Assembly (NCBI RefSeq): GCF_017313275.1
Contig: NZ_JAFLNM010000002.1
Coordinates: 124,001 to 188,000 of the forward strand
Source of the DNA: Flagellimonas profundi
GTDB lineage: Bacteria; Bacteroidota; Bacteroidia; Flavobacteriales; Flavobacteriaceae
Reading direction: 5' to 3'
Length of the DNA stretch: 64,000 nucleotides
The notes under the pieces were generated by a model. That model was given only the letters and a program-made list of their open reading frames with translations. It did not search any database and was not told the DNA's origin. The translations under genes and the position numbers were made by a program. Below are positions 41,480-50,875 of the stretch, piece by piece (the first letter of the stretch is position 1; every line of letters starts with the position of its first letter).

Positions 41480-42424
41480 ATGAAAAAAGTTTACTGTATT
41501 GGTGAATTACTGATAGATTTTGTTGCTGAACGACAAGGAAGCGACCTTTCCAAAGCCAATGTGTTTACCAAGAAAGCAGGCGGTGCTCCCGCCAATGTAG
41601 CCTGCGCCATTTCCAAATTGGGCGGAAACGGTGTTTTTATCGGATGTGTTGGCGAGGACCCCTTTGGTAAATTCCTTTTGGAAACCCTGAAGAAGGAAGG
41701 GGTCGATATTTCACTGGCACAACTATCGAAAACCTTTACTACGCTTGCCTTTGTTTCACTCTCGGAAGATGGAGAACGTGATTTTGTTTTTAGTAGAGGG
41801 GCCGATAGGGAACTCAAATACAATCCCGATCTTCGGAAAAATCTTCCTGGGAACATCCTTCATCTTGGCGCAGCCACCGCTCTTTTGGGCGGACCTCTGG
41901 AGAAAACGTACACCAAATATCTTTTTGATGGACTTACCAAGGAGATGTTTATCAGTTTCGATCCCAATTTTAGAATTGACCTTTGGAAAGAGGATGAGGA
42001 AACCTTTATTAAGAAATGTATGCCGTTTGTGGAGAAATCACACCTATGCAAGTTTAGCTTGGAGGAGGCACAGCTTATCTCTGGAAAAGAAGATTTACAT
42101 GAGGCTTGTGACGTATTGCACAAGGCAGGGACTAAAATTATTACGGTAACATTGGGCAAGGACGGGACTTTATTGAGTATGAACGGTACCAAAAAAGTGA
42201 TTCCAAGCGTGAAGGTTGCCCCTGTTGACACTACAGGAGCGGGTGATTCTTTTATTGGGTGCTTGTTGTACCAAATTTCGGACCTCGGCAATTTTGAACC
42301 AGTTTTCGAGGATTTTTCACTCGTTGAAAAAATGGTCGCCATGGCCAACAAAGCAGGGGCCATAACCACCACAAATTATGGGGCAATTGTGGCTCTGCCT
42401 ACAAAAGAAGATCTGGAAAAATAA
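41480..42424 (+). CDS. PfkB-family carbohydrate kinase, likely fructokinase
   Basis: A 314-aa ribokinase-fold kinase. GELLIDFVAERQG opens it, GGAPANVACAISKLGG is the PfkB N-terminal signature and DTTGAGDSFIG (near 250) holds the catalytic Asp. Its stop touches the start of the amylosucrase gene. Amylosucrase releases fructose, so a fructokinase giving fructose-6-phosphate is the logical role. Substrate is inferred from this pairing. Confidence 0.9.
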   Translation: MKKVYCIGELLIDFVAERQGSDLSKANVFTKKAGGAPANVACAISKLGGNGVFIGCVGEDPFGKFLLETLKKEGVDISLAQLSKTFTTLAFVSLSEDGERDFVFSRGADRELKYNPDLRKNLPGNILHLGAATALLGGPLEKTYTKYLFDGLTKEMFISFDPNFRIDLWKEDEETFIKKCMPFVEKSHLCKFSLEEAQLISGKEDLHEACDVLHKAGTKIITVTLGKDGTLLSMNGTKKVIPSVKVAPVDTTGAGDSFIGCLLYQISDLGNFEPVFEDFSLVEKMVAMANKAGAITTTNYGAIVALPTKEDLEK

Positions 42425-44344
42425 ATGAACCAAGCTAAATTACATAGACTGCTCAGCCAAAAAGACAAGAACGATCAAGAGCTATTTGATCAACGATTGG
42501 CCGCCAACCTCACCCTCATTCAAAAACAATTCTTTTCCCTATACCCAGAAGAGCATCACGAAAAAGATTTCCAAAAATTATTGAATTTACTTCCCACTTT
42601 GTTTTTGGAGAGACCCGAAATATTGCGGAACCAAGATTTAAATAGATTGCAATCCGGCAATTGGTACCAATCCGAAAAGCTGGTGGGCATGCAGCTTTAT
42701 GTGGAGCATTTCAACAAAGACCTAGAGGGTCTGCAAGAAAAAATTCCCTATTTCAAAAAACTTGGAATCAACTTTTTGCACCTGATGCCCATTACCCCCA
42801 GGCCCAAGGGAGAAAGCGATGGCGGATATGCAGTAAACAACTACTTGGAGGTGGACAAGAAATATGGCTCCAAGGAAGATTTGCTCGAATTGACCAAAGC
42901 ATTCCGTAAAAACGGCATCTATTTGATGCTCGATTTTGTGGTCAACCACACCTCCAATGAATTTTCTTGGGCAAAAAAAGCCAAGAAAGGAGATAAAAAA
43001 TACCAGCGGTACTATTACATCTACGAGGATTTTACCATCCCTGCCGAATTTGAAAAAACCTTGCCCGAGGTATTTCCCGAAAGTTCGCCAGGAAATTTTA
43101 CCTATATCCCCGAAATGGAAAAATGGGTAATGACGGTATTCAATAGCTATCAATGGGACCTTAACTATACCAATCCCCAAGTATTTTTGGAAATGCTCAC
43201 CAATTTGGTAAAGCTAACGGACATGGGCGTGGATGTGGTCCGTTTTGATGCACTTGCCTTTCTTTGGAAAAAAATAGGGACCATCTCCCAAAACCTACCC
43301 GAAGCGCACAATCTTATCTCCCTGTTCCGAATGTGCCTGCAAGTAGTGGCCCCGGGCTCCATTCTTTTGGCAGAAGCCATTGTGGCCCCAACGGACATCA
43401 TAAAATATTTTGGTGAAGAAGAAAGGCAAGGCAATGAATGTGAGATTGCCTATAACGCATCTTTAATGGCGCTATTATGGAATTCCATCGCCACAAAAAA
43501 AACGCAATTGCTCTATAAGAGCTTGATGCATATACCTTCCAAACCCAAGGATTGTACTTGGATCAATTATATCCGTTGCCACGACGATATTGGACTGGGA
43601 TACGAAAACCACCTCATACAAGAATTGGGGTGGAACCCCGAAATGCACCGAAAGTTTTTGTTGGACTACTTTTGTCAACGATTGGATTGGTCACCTGCCA
43701 CCGGCATGCTTTTTATGTACAATCCAAAAACAGGTGATGGACGCATCACGGGAAGCGCAGCCTCTTTGTTGGGACTTGAAAAGGCCATCAAAAACAAAGA
43801 TGAGGACTTATTGCAAGAGTCGGTGCGAAAAATTATTATGCTGCACGGCATCACCTTGGCCTTCGGAGGTATTCCGTTGATCTATGCAGGGGACGAAATA
43901 GGAACACTAAACGACTATTCCTTTCAAAACGATCCTGTAAAAAAAGGGGATAACCGATGGGTAAACCGCCCGATACAGGATTGGGAAACCATTTCAAATT
44001 TGGACAACAAGGACCTACCCCAATCCAACATATTCGATGCACTTCAAAAACTCATCAAAATAAGAAAGGAAAACACGGTTTTCGCGGACCGCAACAATCT
44101 TCAGCTGTGCCACACAGGGAATGATCATATTTTTTCTTTTGAAAGAACCCAAGGTCAAAAAGGGTTGTTGGTCATCTGCAATTTTGATGAGAATGCCCAG
44201 GTCATCGATAGTAGCTGGATCAAAAAACTGGGGTATTTCAGTAATGGAGAGCCTTTGGATTTGGTATCCGGTGAAAAAGTGGGTCTGAACAGCGCACTTT
44301 TGGAAATAATGCCCTATCAGATGCTCTGGCTGGTGAAACCCTAG
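42425..44344 (+). CDS. amylosucrase (GH13) or related sucrose-acting enzyme
   Basis: A 639-aa GH13 enzyme with an N-terminal helical domain (~1-85), a TIM barrel and a C-terminal beta domain. Catalytic residues are nucleophile D275 (VVRFDALAF), acid E317 (LLAEAIV) and D387 (RCHDDIG). Length, the N-terminal domain and the fused fructokinase context fit amylosucrase, which builds alpha-1,4-glucan from sucrose and frees fructose. Sucrose hydrolase activity is a close alternative. It has no signal peptide, so it acts in the cytoplasm. Its stop shares a CTAG with the convergent gene. Confidence 0.88.
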   Translation: MNQAKLHRLLSQKDKNDQELFDQRLAANLTLIQKQFFSLYPEEHHEKDFQKLLNLLPTLFLERPEILRNQDLNRLQSGNWYQSEKLVGMQLYVEHFNKDLEGLQEKIPYFKKLGINFLHLMPITPRPKGESDGGYAVNNYLEVDKKYGSKEDLLELTKAFRKNGIYLMLDFVVNHTSNEFSWAKKAKKGDKKYQRYYYIYEDFTIPAEFEKTLPEVFPESSPGNFTYIPEMEKWVMTVFNSYQWDLNYTNPQVFLEMLTNLVKLTDMGVDVVRFDALAFLWKKIGTISQNLPEAHNLISLFRMCLQVVAPGSILLAEAIVAPTDIIKYFGEEERQGNECEIAYNASLMALLWNSIATKKTQLLYKSLMHIPSKPKDCTWINYIRCHDDIGLGYENHLIQELGWNPEMHRKFLLDYFCQRLDWSPATGMLFMYNPKTGDGRITGSAASLLGLEKAIKNKDEDLLQESVRKIIMLHGITLAFGGIPLIYAGDEIGTLNDYSFQNDPVKKGDNRWVNRPIQDWETISNLDNKDLPQSNIFDALQKLIKIRKENTVFADRNNLQLCHTGNDHIFSFERTQGQKGLLVICNFDENAQVIDSSWIKKLGYFSNGEPLDLVSGEKVGLNSALLEIMPYQMLWLVKP

Positions 44345-45477
44345 GCATACCTGACCTTTCTCAATATCCGTTGCGACTCCTTCAACGATTGGTACACGTG
44401 GGAATCGTAGGTCTTGAGCAATGCCCTGGAATTGTCCATTTTATCCTTGGCCTCTTCAAAACCATTTAAATAGCAAATAAGATAGGTGGCAGGCAAATGG
44501 GTAATATCCGTATGCTCTGCATCGGTCAATGGAATATGTTTTTCCAGTTTTTTGAGCAATGCATTATTGGTATTGTACACATGATACAACGTTTTTTTAT
44601 CAAACTGGGGTGGTTCAAATATTAGTTTACTGTTGATGGTGTACTTCCCATTGTCCGAAAATGTGATCGTCATCTCTTCCAAGGGGTAATATTTTTGCTG
44701 AGACCCCAATCCCAATTGCACATATTCCAACGTTTTAAAGGAATCATCATCATAATCAATGGTAATTTCATCCAAAGCGGAATAGAACAATTTGACTTGT
44801 TCGTTGATCAGTTCAATATCCACCCTGGAATAATAGACCTTCCCTTTGACCTTCTTTTTATTGCCCGCCCAACAGACCACAAATTGTTCTTTGAAAACTT
44901 TGTAATCACTTGTTAGATCAGGGTGTCTGGTATTGAAGAAATTGATGACGGCATCCAGCGTATATTCGATATTGTTCCGAGCGTGCTGCTCAATGGTGGC
45001 CACCTTTTCGGAATTGATATCCTTCAGTTCAATATCAAAAGCCTTTGGTAGGCTAATGCTCCCTTCGCGAAAGAAAACGGCACCTCCGTAGTACTTCCAA
45101 ATATTTTTACGCAGGGCACAGACCTTCCCATTGGACCTGATGGTGACCAATCCGACCACCTTGCCTTCGGGCAAATGGGGAAAGGGAATGTTTTCATAGG
45201 AAATCAAAGGAGGATTGTCCAAATAGGCATTGACAAGGTTCTGGATCTTACTGTCATCAAAAAAATCGACACCAACAATCGTATTGTCCTCATCCTCTAC
45301 CCCGATTACGATAAAAGAATTATTTTTTGGGTTGCTATTGGCCAAGGCACAGACATGCTTTAAAAATTTGGCCTTGCCTTCCTTTTCCCCAATGGATATA
45401 AAACGCTTTTTGTCGTAAAAACTATTCTCGTCGTTGTGGGCTAAAAGATTTTTTACGAGTAGGCGTTTATTGATCAT
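44341..45477 (-). CDS. AlbA_2/AAA_4-type (Schlafen-like) DNA-binding domain protein
   Basis: A 378-aa protein whose first ~140 residues form an AlbA_2/AAA_4 domain (SNPKNNSFIVIGVEDEDNTI and VVGLVTIRSNGKVCALRKN). This domain occurs in regulators and in Schlafen-related proteins. The rest (about 150-378) is mixed alpha/beta and unrecognised. Role unknown, perhaps a regulator. Its start overlaps the SDR gene stop by 4 nt, so both lie in one operon. Convergent stops overlap through CTAG with the amylosucrase gene. Confidence 0.75.
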   Translation of the reverse strand: MINKRLLVKNLLAHNDENSFYDKKRFISIGEKEGKAKFLKHVCALANSNPKNNSFIVIGVEDEDNTIVGVDFFDDSKIQNLVNAYLDNPPLISYENIPFPHLPEGKVVGLVTIRSNGKVCALRKNIWKYYGGAVFFREGSISLPKAFDIELKDINSEKVATIEQHARNNIEYTLDAVINFFNTRHPDLTSDYKVFKEQFVVCWAGNKKKVKGKVYYSRVDIELINEQVKLFYSALDEITIDYDDDSFKTLEYVQLGLGSQQKYYPLEEMTITFSDNGKYTINSKLIFEPPQFDKKTLYHVYNTNNALLKKLEKHIPLTDAEHTDITHLPATYLICYLNGFEEAKDKMDNSRALLKTYDSHVYQSLKESQRILRKVRYA

Positions 45478-46232
45478 AGTTCCTTGTTCACAATTGTACT
45501 GCTGGCCTGTGCAGTGGGCATTACCACAAGGTCGGCAATATTCACATGGTAGGGTCGGGTAACCACGAACAGGATAATGTCCGCGATATCCTCTGGTTTT
45601 AAAGGTTGAAAACCCTTGTACACATTTGATGCCCTTTCCGAGTCTCCTTTGAATCGAACATCGCTGAATTCGGTTTCTACCAAGCCTGGGTTTACAGCCC
45701 CAACACGAATACCATAGGCATTTAAATCGATTCGCATACCTTGGTTTATGGCGTCTACAGCATGCTTACTTGCACAATATACATTTCCGTTGGGATAAAC
45801 TTCTTTACCTGCCGTGGAACCAATATTGATGATATGCCCTGATTTGCGTTCCACCATTTTAGGGATGATGGCCTTGGACATATAGAGCAACCCTTTTACA
45901 TTGATGTCCAACATGGCATCCCAATCATCTGGATTGCCCTTGTCTATGGGGTCCAGACCGTGGGCATTCCCCGCATTGTTGACCAAAATGTCTATCTCTG
46001 AAAATTCCTTGGGTAAACTTTCAATGGCAGAGAATACATCCTCCCTATTTCTCACATCAAAGTTAAGCGTGAAAATGGACGTATCCCTTCCCAACTCATT
46101 TTTGAGTTGTTCCAAGCGCTCTTGCCTTCGTCCACAAAGGATTAAATTGATTCCTTGCTTTGCAAAAAGTTCAGCGGTTGCTTTTCCTATTCCGCTCGTT
46201 GCTCCTGTTATTAATGCTGTTTTTTTTGACAT
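45474..46232 (-). CDS. short-chain dehydrogenase/reductase
   Basis: A 252-aa classical SDR. Cofactor motif TGATSGIGKAT (residues ~8-18), NNAGNA (about 86) and the catalytic Ser-Tyr-Lys with NVYCASKHAVD (Tyr near 150). Residues after the first strand (CGRRQERLEQ) suggest NADP(H). It resembles YdfG-like 3-hydroxy acid dehydrogenases, but the substrate is not known. Between the aldo/keto reductase and AlbA_2 genes in one operon. Confidence 0.9.
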   Translation of the reverse strand: MSKKTALITGATSGIGKATAELFAKQGINLILCGRRQERLEQLKNELGRDTSIFTLNFDVRNREDVFSAIESLPKEFSEIDILVNNAGNAHGLDPIDKGNPDDWDAMLDINVKGLLYMSKAIIPKMVERKSGHIINIGSTAGKEVYPNGNVYCASKHAVDAINQGMRIDLNAYGIRVGAVNPGLVETEFSDVRFKGDSERASNVYKGFQPLKPEDIADIILFVVTRPYHVNIADLVVMPTAQASSTIVNKEL

Positions 46233-46244
46233 TCTAAATATATT

Positions 46245-47117
46245 CTACGGAACATCGTGACCTTGGCCCGCTACCAAAAGGGTGAACCAATCCTGAAGTT
46301 CCAATTCCAATTTTATGGCCTCGGCGGCCAACTTTATTCTTTTCTTGTTTGTCGTCCCTATAACCGGGTGAACATGGGCAGGGTGTTTTAAAATCCAGGC
46401 TAAAAGGAGCTGGCTTTCGTCTGCATCGTACTTGTCCAATAAAGGGACCATTGCTTCTTTAATCCGTTCAACCTGATCTTCGGTCTCTCTGAAAAAACTT
46501 CCCAAAGGGCTCCAGGCCATTGCCATTCTTTTGTTGGCTATGCAATCATCAAAAGCCCCATCGTACATAGGGTCGCGGTGCGTTAAGGAAAATTCGACCT
46601 GGTTTCCTTCCACAGGTATCGCTTTTTCCAACATAGCTACTTGAGACGGCGTAAAATTGGACACCCCAAATTGTTTGATCTTTCCGCTTTGCAATAAATG
46701 TTGGGCAGCTTCAGCCATCTCTTCGGGTTGCATTAACGGACTTGGTCTGTGCATCAAAAAAAAGTCCAAGTAATCCGTATTCAATTTTTTCAGCGACTCT
46801 TCCGCCGACCAGATAATGTAATCTTTATCGTATTGATAATGATTGATTTTGTTGTTCCTACCACGGGTCAATTGAATACCACATTTGGTGATCAACTGGA
46901 TGTCCTCTCTTTTGATTCCGCTATCCCTGAAGGCAGTTCCAAAATCTCTTTCTGTGGAATAGCTGCCATAAATGTCAGCGTGGTCAAAAGTGGTAAGTCC
47001 ACAATCAATGCTATGGTGCATCAATCCGATCATTTCATTTTTGGAAAGTTTTTTACCCCAACTTCCCCATGTCATTGCTCCCGATATAATGCGGGAAAAT
47101 TTGGTTGTCTGTTCCAT
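46245..47117 (-). CDS. aldo/keto reductase (YdhF-like)
   Basis: A 290-aa AKR barrel. Asp-Tyr-Lys-His tetrad segments are visible as TFDHADIYGSYSTE and DYLDFFLMHRP. QFGVSNFTPSQVAML and the C-terminal PVIGTTNKKRIKLA phosphate-binding part are typical. It reduces aldehydes or ketones with NADPH, and the substrate is unknown. The first of three co-directional genes (13-bp gap to the SDR gene). Confidence 0.9.
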   Translation of the reverse strand: MEQTTKFSRIISGAMTWGSWGKKLSKNEMIGLMHHSIDCGLTTFDHADIYGSYSTERDFGTAFRDSGIKREDIQLITKCGIQLTRGRNNKINHYQYDKDYIIWSAEESLKKLNTDYLDFFLMHRPSPLMQPEEMAEAAQHLLQSGKIKQFGVSNFTPSQVAMLEKAIPVEGNQVEFSLTHRDPMYDGAFDDCIANKRMAMAWSPLGSFFRETEDQVERIKEAMVPLLDKYDADESQLLLAWILKHPAHVHPVIGTTNKKRIKLAAEAIKLELELQDWFTLLVAGQGHDVP

Positions 47118-47276
47118 ATGCGCTTAAAGTATAAAATTAAACCCTTAAATCCTTCATAAAACTAGGGGTTTAGCGTTTTTTTTAACCATTAATTAACAGG
47201 CAGGTTTTAAATAAATTTTCATTTTGCACACCTTAGTAAAAACCCCGACATTAATACCAAACAATAAAAGTTTAAA

Positions 47277-48278
47277 ATGGAAGAAAACACTACTATTGAT
47301 ATTAGTGCAGTGAATGAAAAAATTGCCCAGGAAAGCGCTTTTATTGACCTTTTAACGGTGGAAATGAACAAAGCAATCGTAGGACAGACCCATATGGTTG
47401 AACGTTTGCTTATCGGTCTGCTCGGAAAAGGTCACATTCTACTTGAAGGTGTTCCCGGGCTTGCAAAAACTTTGGCCATCAACACATTGGCGAAAGCGGT
47501 TAAAGGAAGTTTTAGCAGAATACAGTTTACACCCGATCTATTGCCCGCTGACGTTATCGGTACACTGATCTACAATATCAAAGAGAACGATTTCTCCATT
47601 AAAAAGGGACCAATCTTCGCCAATTTTGTCTTGGCGGATGAGATAAACAGGGCTCCCGCAAAAGTACAATCGGCTCTTCTGGAGGCCATGCAGGAAAAGC
47701 AGGTGACCATTGGCGACGAAACATTTATTTTGGACAAACCTTTTTTGGTAATGGCCACACAAAACCCGGTGGAGCAAGAAGGTACTTACCCGCTTCCGGA
47801 AGCTCAGGTGGACCGATTTATGCTTAAAACGGTAATCGATTATCCAAAGCTCAACGAGGAGCAGCTCATAATCCGTCAGAACTTAAAAGGTGATACGGAA
47901 CCCATTAAGCCCGTGGTTTCCCTGGAGCAAATTTTGAGAGCCCAGGAAACGGTTCGTGAGGTTTATATGGACGAAAAAATCGAAAAATATATACTTGACC
48001 TCATCTTCGCTACGCGATACCCGGAAAAATACAACTTGGAAAGCTTGAAGCCACTCATCAGTTTTGGTGCTTCTCCAAGAGGTAGTATCAACTTGGCCAA
48101 TGCATCCAAGTGCTATGCGTTCATCAAACGAAGAGGTTATGTGGTTCCCGAAGACGTAAGGGCGGTAGTCCACGATGTGCTACGTCACAGAATTGGGATC
48201 ACTTACGAGGCCGAGGCAGAAAATATTACTTCCGAAGAAATCATCAACAAGATTGTAAACGAGGTAGAGGTGCCTTAG
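47277..48278 (+). CDS. MoxR-type AAA+ ATPase
   Basis: A 333-aa AAA+ ATPase that heads the Bat operon. Walker A is GVPGLAKT (about residue 60), Walker B VLADEINRAPAKVQSALLEAM (about 120), and the C-terminal helical lid follows. MoxR ATPases act as chaperones together with VWA proteins encoded nearby. ATG at 47277. The DUF58 gene lies 69 bp downstream and no terminator is seen between them. Confidence 0.93.
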   Translation: MEENTTIDISAVNEKIAQESAFIDLLTVEMNKAIVGQTHMVERLLIGLLGKGHILLEGVPGLAKTLAINTLAKAVKGSFSRIQFTPDLLPADVIGTLIYNIKENDFSIKKGPIFANFVLADEINRAPAKVQSALLEAMQEKQVTIGDETFILDKPFLVMATQNPVEQEGTYPLPEAQVDRFMLKTVIDYPKLNEEQLIIRQNLKGDTEPIKPVVSLEQILRAQETVREVYMDEKIEKYILDLIFATRYPEKYNLESLKPLISFGASPRGSINLANASKCYAFIKRRGYVVPEDVRAVVHDVLRHRIGITYEAEAENITSEEIINKIVNEVEVP

Positions 48279-48347
48279 CGGTTCAATGTTTATCGGAATA
48301 AGTAGCAATACTTTAACCAACCCGAAAACCAATTTTTTTTGAACCAA

Positions 48348-49214
48348 ATGGATACAAAGGAACTACTAAAAAAAGTACGTAAAATTGAAATCAAGACCCG
48401 ACGGCTCTCCGACCATATTTTTGGTGGGGAATACCACTCTACGTTCAAGGGTCGGGGGATGACCTTCAGTGAGGTTCGCCAGTATCAGTTTGGTGATGAC
48501 GTACGAAGTATTGACTGGAACGTGACCGCACGCTACAACGAACCCTATGTAAAGGTCTTTGAAGAAGAGCGCGAACTAACTATGATGTTGATGGTGGATG
48601 TAAGTGGTTCTGAGCTTTTTGGTACTTCCAACCAATTCAAAAAAGAAATTATCACCGAAATCTCCGCTACGCTGGCCTTTTCCGCGCTTCAGAACAACGA
48701 TAAAGTCGGGGTGATTCTGTTTTCCGATGAGGTGGAGCTTTTTATCCCGCCTAAAAAAGGAAAAAGCCACGTACTCAGGATTATTAGGGAATTGTTGGAG
48801 TTTCACCCAAAAAGTAGCGAAACCAACCTTGCAGAAGCCTTAAAGTTCCTGACCAATGTGATGAAGAAGAAAGCCATTGTTTTTGTGCTTTCGGATTTTA
48901 TCGCCGACGACTACGACAATACGCTTCGCATTGTGGGCAACAAACATGATGTGACCGGAATACGGGTATATGATAAGCGTGAGGAAACCATACCGAATTT
49001 GGGAATGGTGCAAATGCAGGATGCCGAAACAGGCGAGATCCAATTGGTGAACACCCAATCCAAACAGGTGCGGTTGGCCTATGGCGAACACTACCAAGAG
49101 AAGGTAGCATATTTTACAAATTCCTTTAATAAGTCAGGATGCGGTGTAATCAATTGCAGGGCGGACGAAAGTTATGTTAAAAAGCTATTGGGATATTTTA
49201 AACGAAGGGGATAA
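48348..49214 (+). CDS. DUF58/VWA-like protein of the Bat operon
   Basis: A 288-aa cytoplasmic protein with the DUF58 signature FKGRGMTFSEVRQYQFGDDV followed by SIDWNVTARYNEPYVK. The VWA-like part carries MVDVSGSELFGT, a MIDAS-like motif. It is the usual partner of MoxR. ATG at 48348 is preferred over a TTG 9 nt upstream. The next gene starts within its stop (TAATG). Confidence 0.9.
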   Translation: MDTKELLKKVRKIEIKTRRLSDHIFGGEYHSTFKGRGMTFSEVRQYQFGDDVRSIDWNVTARYNEPYVKVFEEERELTMMLMVDVSGSELFGTSNQFKKEIITEISATLAFSALQNNDKVGVILFSDEVELFIPPKKGKSHVLRIIRELLEFHPKSSETNLAEALKFLTNVMKKKAIVFVLSDFIADDYDNTLRIVGNKHDVTGIRVYDKREETIPNLGMVQMQDAETGEIQLVNTQSKQVRLAYGEHYQEKVAYFTNSFNKSGCGVINCRADESYVKKLLGYFKRRG

Positions 49215-50875
49215 TGCGAATGTACGGTCAATATAAAACCATAAACATAAAAAAGGTCCGAACCATTTTGGGCGTTTTATTGTTGCTGATGCTTTTGCCT
49301 ATGGTCGGTTATTCCCAGACCGAGCCCAAGGTCGATGCCGAAGTGGATACCCTGGCCATTAAAATAGGGGAACAGATCAAGTACAAGATCACGGTTGAGG
49401 CAGATTCGACCGATGTTGTTTTCTTTCCCGAAGGACAAACCTTTTCCCCACTGGAAACCGTAGAGGCCATTATGGCCGATACCCTAAAAAATGATGATAA
49501 GGTCATCCTTCAAAAAATATATTCGCTGACACAGTTTGATAGCGGCTCATATACCATTCCACCACAGCGAATAGCCATTAACGAGCAACCCTTTTTCACA
49601 GATTCATTCCAAGTGAAGGTTGCCGATGTGGCCGTGGACACCACCAAACAGAAAATGTACGACATCAAACCTCTTATCGAGGTGGAGCGAAGCACTGCCG
49701 ATATGTGGCTTACCGCACTTTGGATTCTTTTAGGGCTGATTGTGGTGGGAGGATTGGTCTATTGGTTCTTTTTGCGCAAAAAACCATTGACCGAGGAAGA
49801 AAAGGTGGCATTGCTACCACCCTACGACCGAGCTTTGATGGAACTGAAAAAACTGGAAAACTCCAAATACCTCATCCAAGACGAGTATAAACAGTATTAT
49901 TCGGAGCTCACGAACATTGTCCGTTCATATTTAGAAGAAGATGTGCATGTTTCGGCAATGGAGAGCACTACTTCCGAACTCATCACCAAACTTGAAATGT
50001 TGCGGGATGCTGGAGAACTTAAATTGGAGGAAGACACCATTCAGCAATTTCAAAAAATATTACAAACGGCCGATTTGGTGAAGTTTGCAAAAAATAAGCC
50101 AGCAACGACCGTTGCAGAACAAGATAGAAAACTGGTCGAAGAAATCGTGACCAAAACCCACGAGGGACTCCCTGAGCCTACAGAAGAGGATTTGTTGTTG
50201 GATGAGGAATATCTGGAAGAACTCGCGAGAAAAAAACAACGCAAAAGGATCTACTGGGCCGCGGCCATTTTCGCAGGAATCATTGTTTTGGGCGGTATTG
50301 GATCCACCGTTTATTTTGGAACCAAAAAAGTTCGTGATACGATTTTTGGTTATCCCACCAAGGATTTGTTGGAAAGTGAGTGGGTGGCCAGTTCTTACGG
50401 TTTTCCACCTATACAATTGGAAACGCCGGAAGTTTTGGTACGCCAAGAACTGGAACTGCCCAAAGAAACCGAAGAACTGATCAAAGAACTTCAGGCATTT
50501 TCTTATGGTAGTTATGTCGGCATTTTTTCTGTCAGCACCAGTTCCATCACATTTAAAGAACAGAAAGAGGACCCCCAATTTGATGCTGTAATCGGCTCTA
50601 CATTGGCCAATTTTGAACAGTTGGGGCTTACCAATATCATAACCAAACAAGAAGAGTTTGTTACCCAATCGGGTGTTAAGGGATTAAAGACCTATGGCAC
50701 GGGTACATTGGAACGACCCAATGGAGACTCGAAAAGAGCCAAATACAACATTCTCACTTTTGGCGGCAAAGGTTTTATTCAACAGGTGGTAATCACTTGG
50801 GAAGAGGACGATGAATATGCAGAACAGATCGTGGACCGAATTTTGAACAGTTTAGACGTAAAAACACAAGCATAA
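49214..50875 (+). CDS. Bat-operon membrane protein with DUF4381-like part
   Basis: A 553-aa protein with a signal sequence (LLLLMLLPMVGYSQ), a periplasmic beta domain (about 35-155), a first membrane helix (MWLTALWILLGLIVVGGLVYWFF), a cytoplasmic helical part with YYSELTNIVRSYLEEDVHVS (about 230-330), a second membrane helix (IYWAAAIFAGIIVLGGIG) and a C-terminal soluble domain. Such proteins sit between DUF58 and BatA in flavobacteria. Likely a membrane part of the Bat complex. Role is not established. Confidence 0.8.
   Translation: MRMYGQYKTINIKKVRTILGVLLLLMLLPMVGYSQTEPKVDAEVDTLAIKIGEQIKYKITVEADSTDVVFFPEGQTFSPLETVEAIMADTLKNDDKVILQKIYSLTQFDSGSYTIPPQRIAINEQPFFTDSFQVKVADVAVDTTKQKMYDIKPLIEVERSTADMWLTALWILLGLIVVGGLVYWFFLRKKPLTEEEKVALLPPYDRALMELKKLENSKYLIQDEYKQYYSELTNIVRSYLEEDVHVSAMESTTSELITKLEMLRDAGELKLEEDTIQQFQKILQTADLVKFAKNKPATTVAEQDRKLVEEIVTKTHEGLPEPTEEDLLLDEEYLEELARKKQRKRIYWAAAIFAGIIVLGGIGSTVYFGTKKVRDTIFGYPTKDLLESEWVASSYGFPPIQLETPEVLVRQELELPKETEELIKELQAFSYGSYVGIFSVSTSSITFKEQKEDPQFDAVIGSTLANFEQLGLTNIITKQEEFVTQSGVKGLKTYGTGTLERPNGDSKRAKYNILTFGGKGFIQQVVITWEEDDEYAEQIVDRILNSLDVKTQA

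Noticed and set aside
42425..44344. Sucrose phosphorylase instead of amylosucrase.
   Set aside because: The protein is longer than typical sucrose phosphorylases and has the extra N-terminal helical domain seen in amylosucrases.
50060..50668. A 202-codon minus-strand ORF inside the Bat operon.
   Set aside because: Antisense to a well-supported gene in a tightly coupled operon; no motif or promoter.
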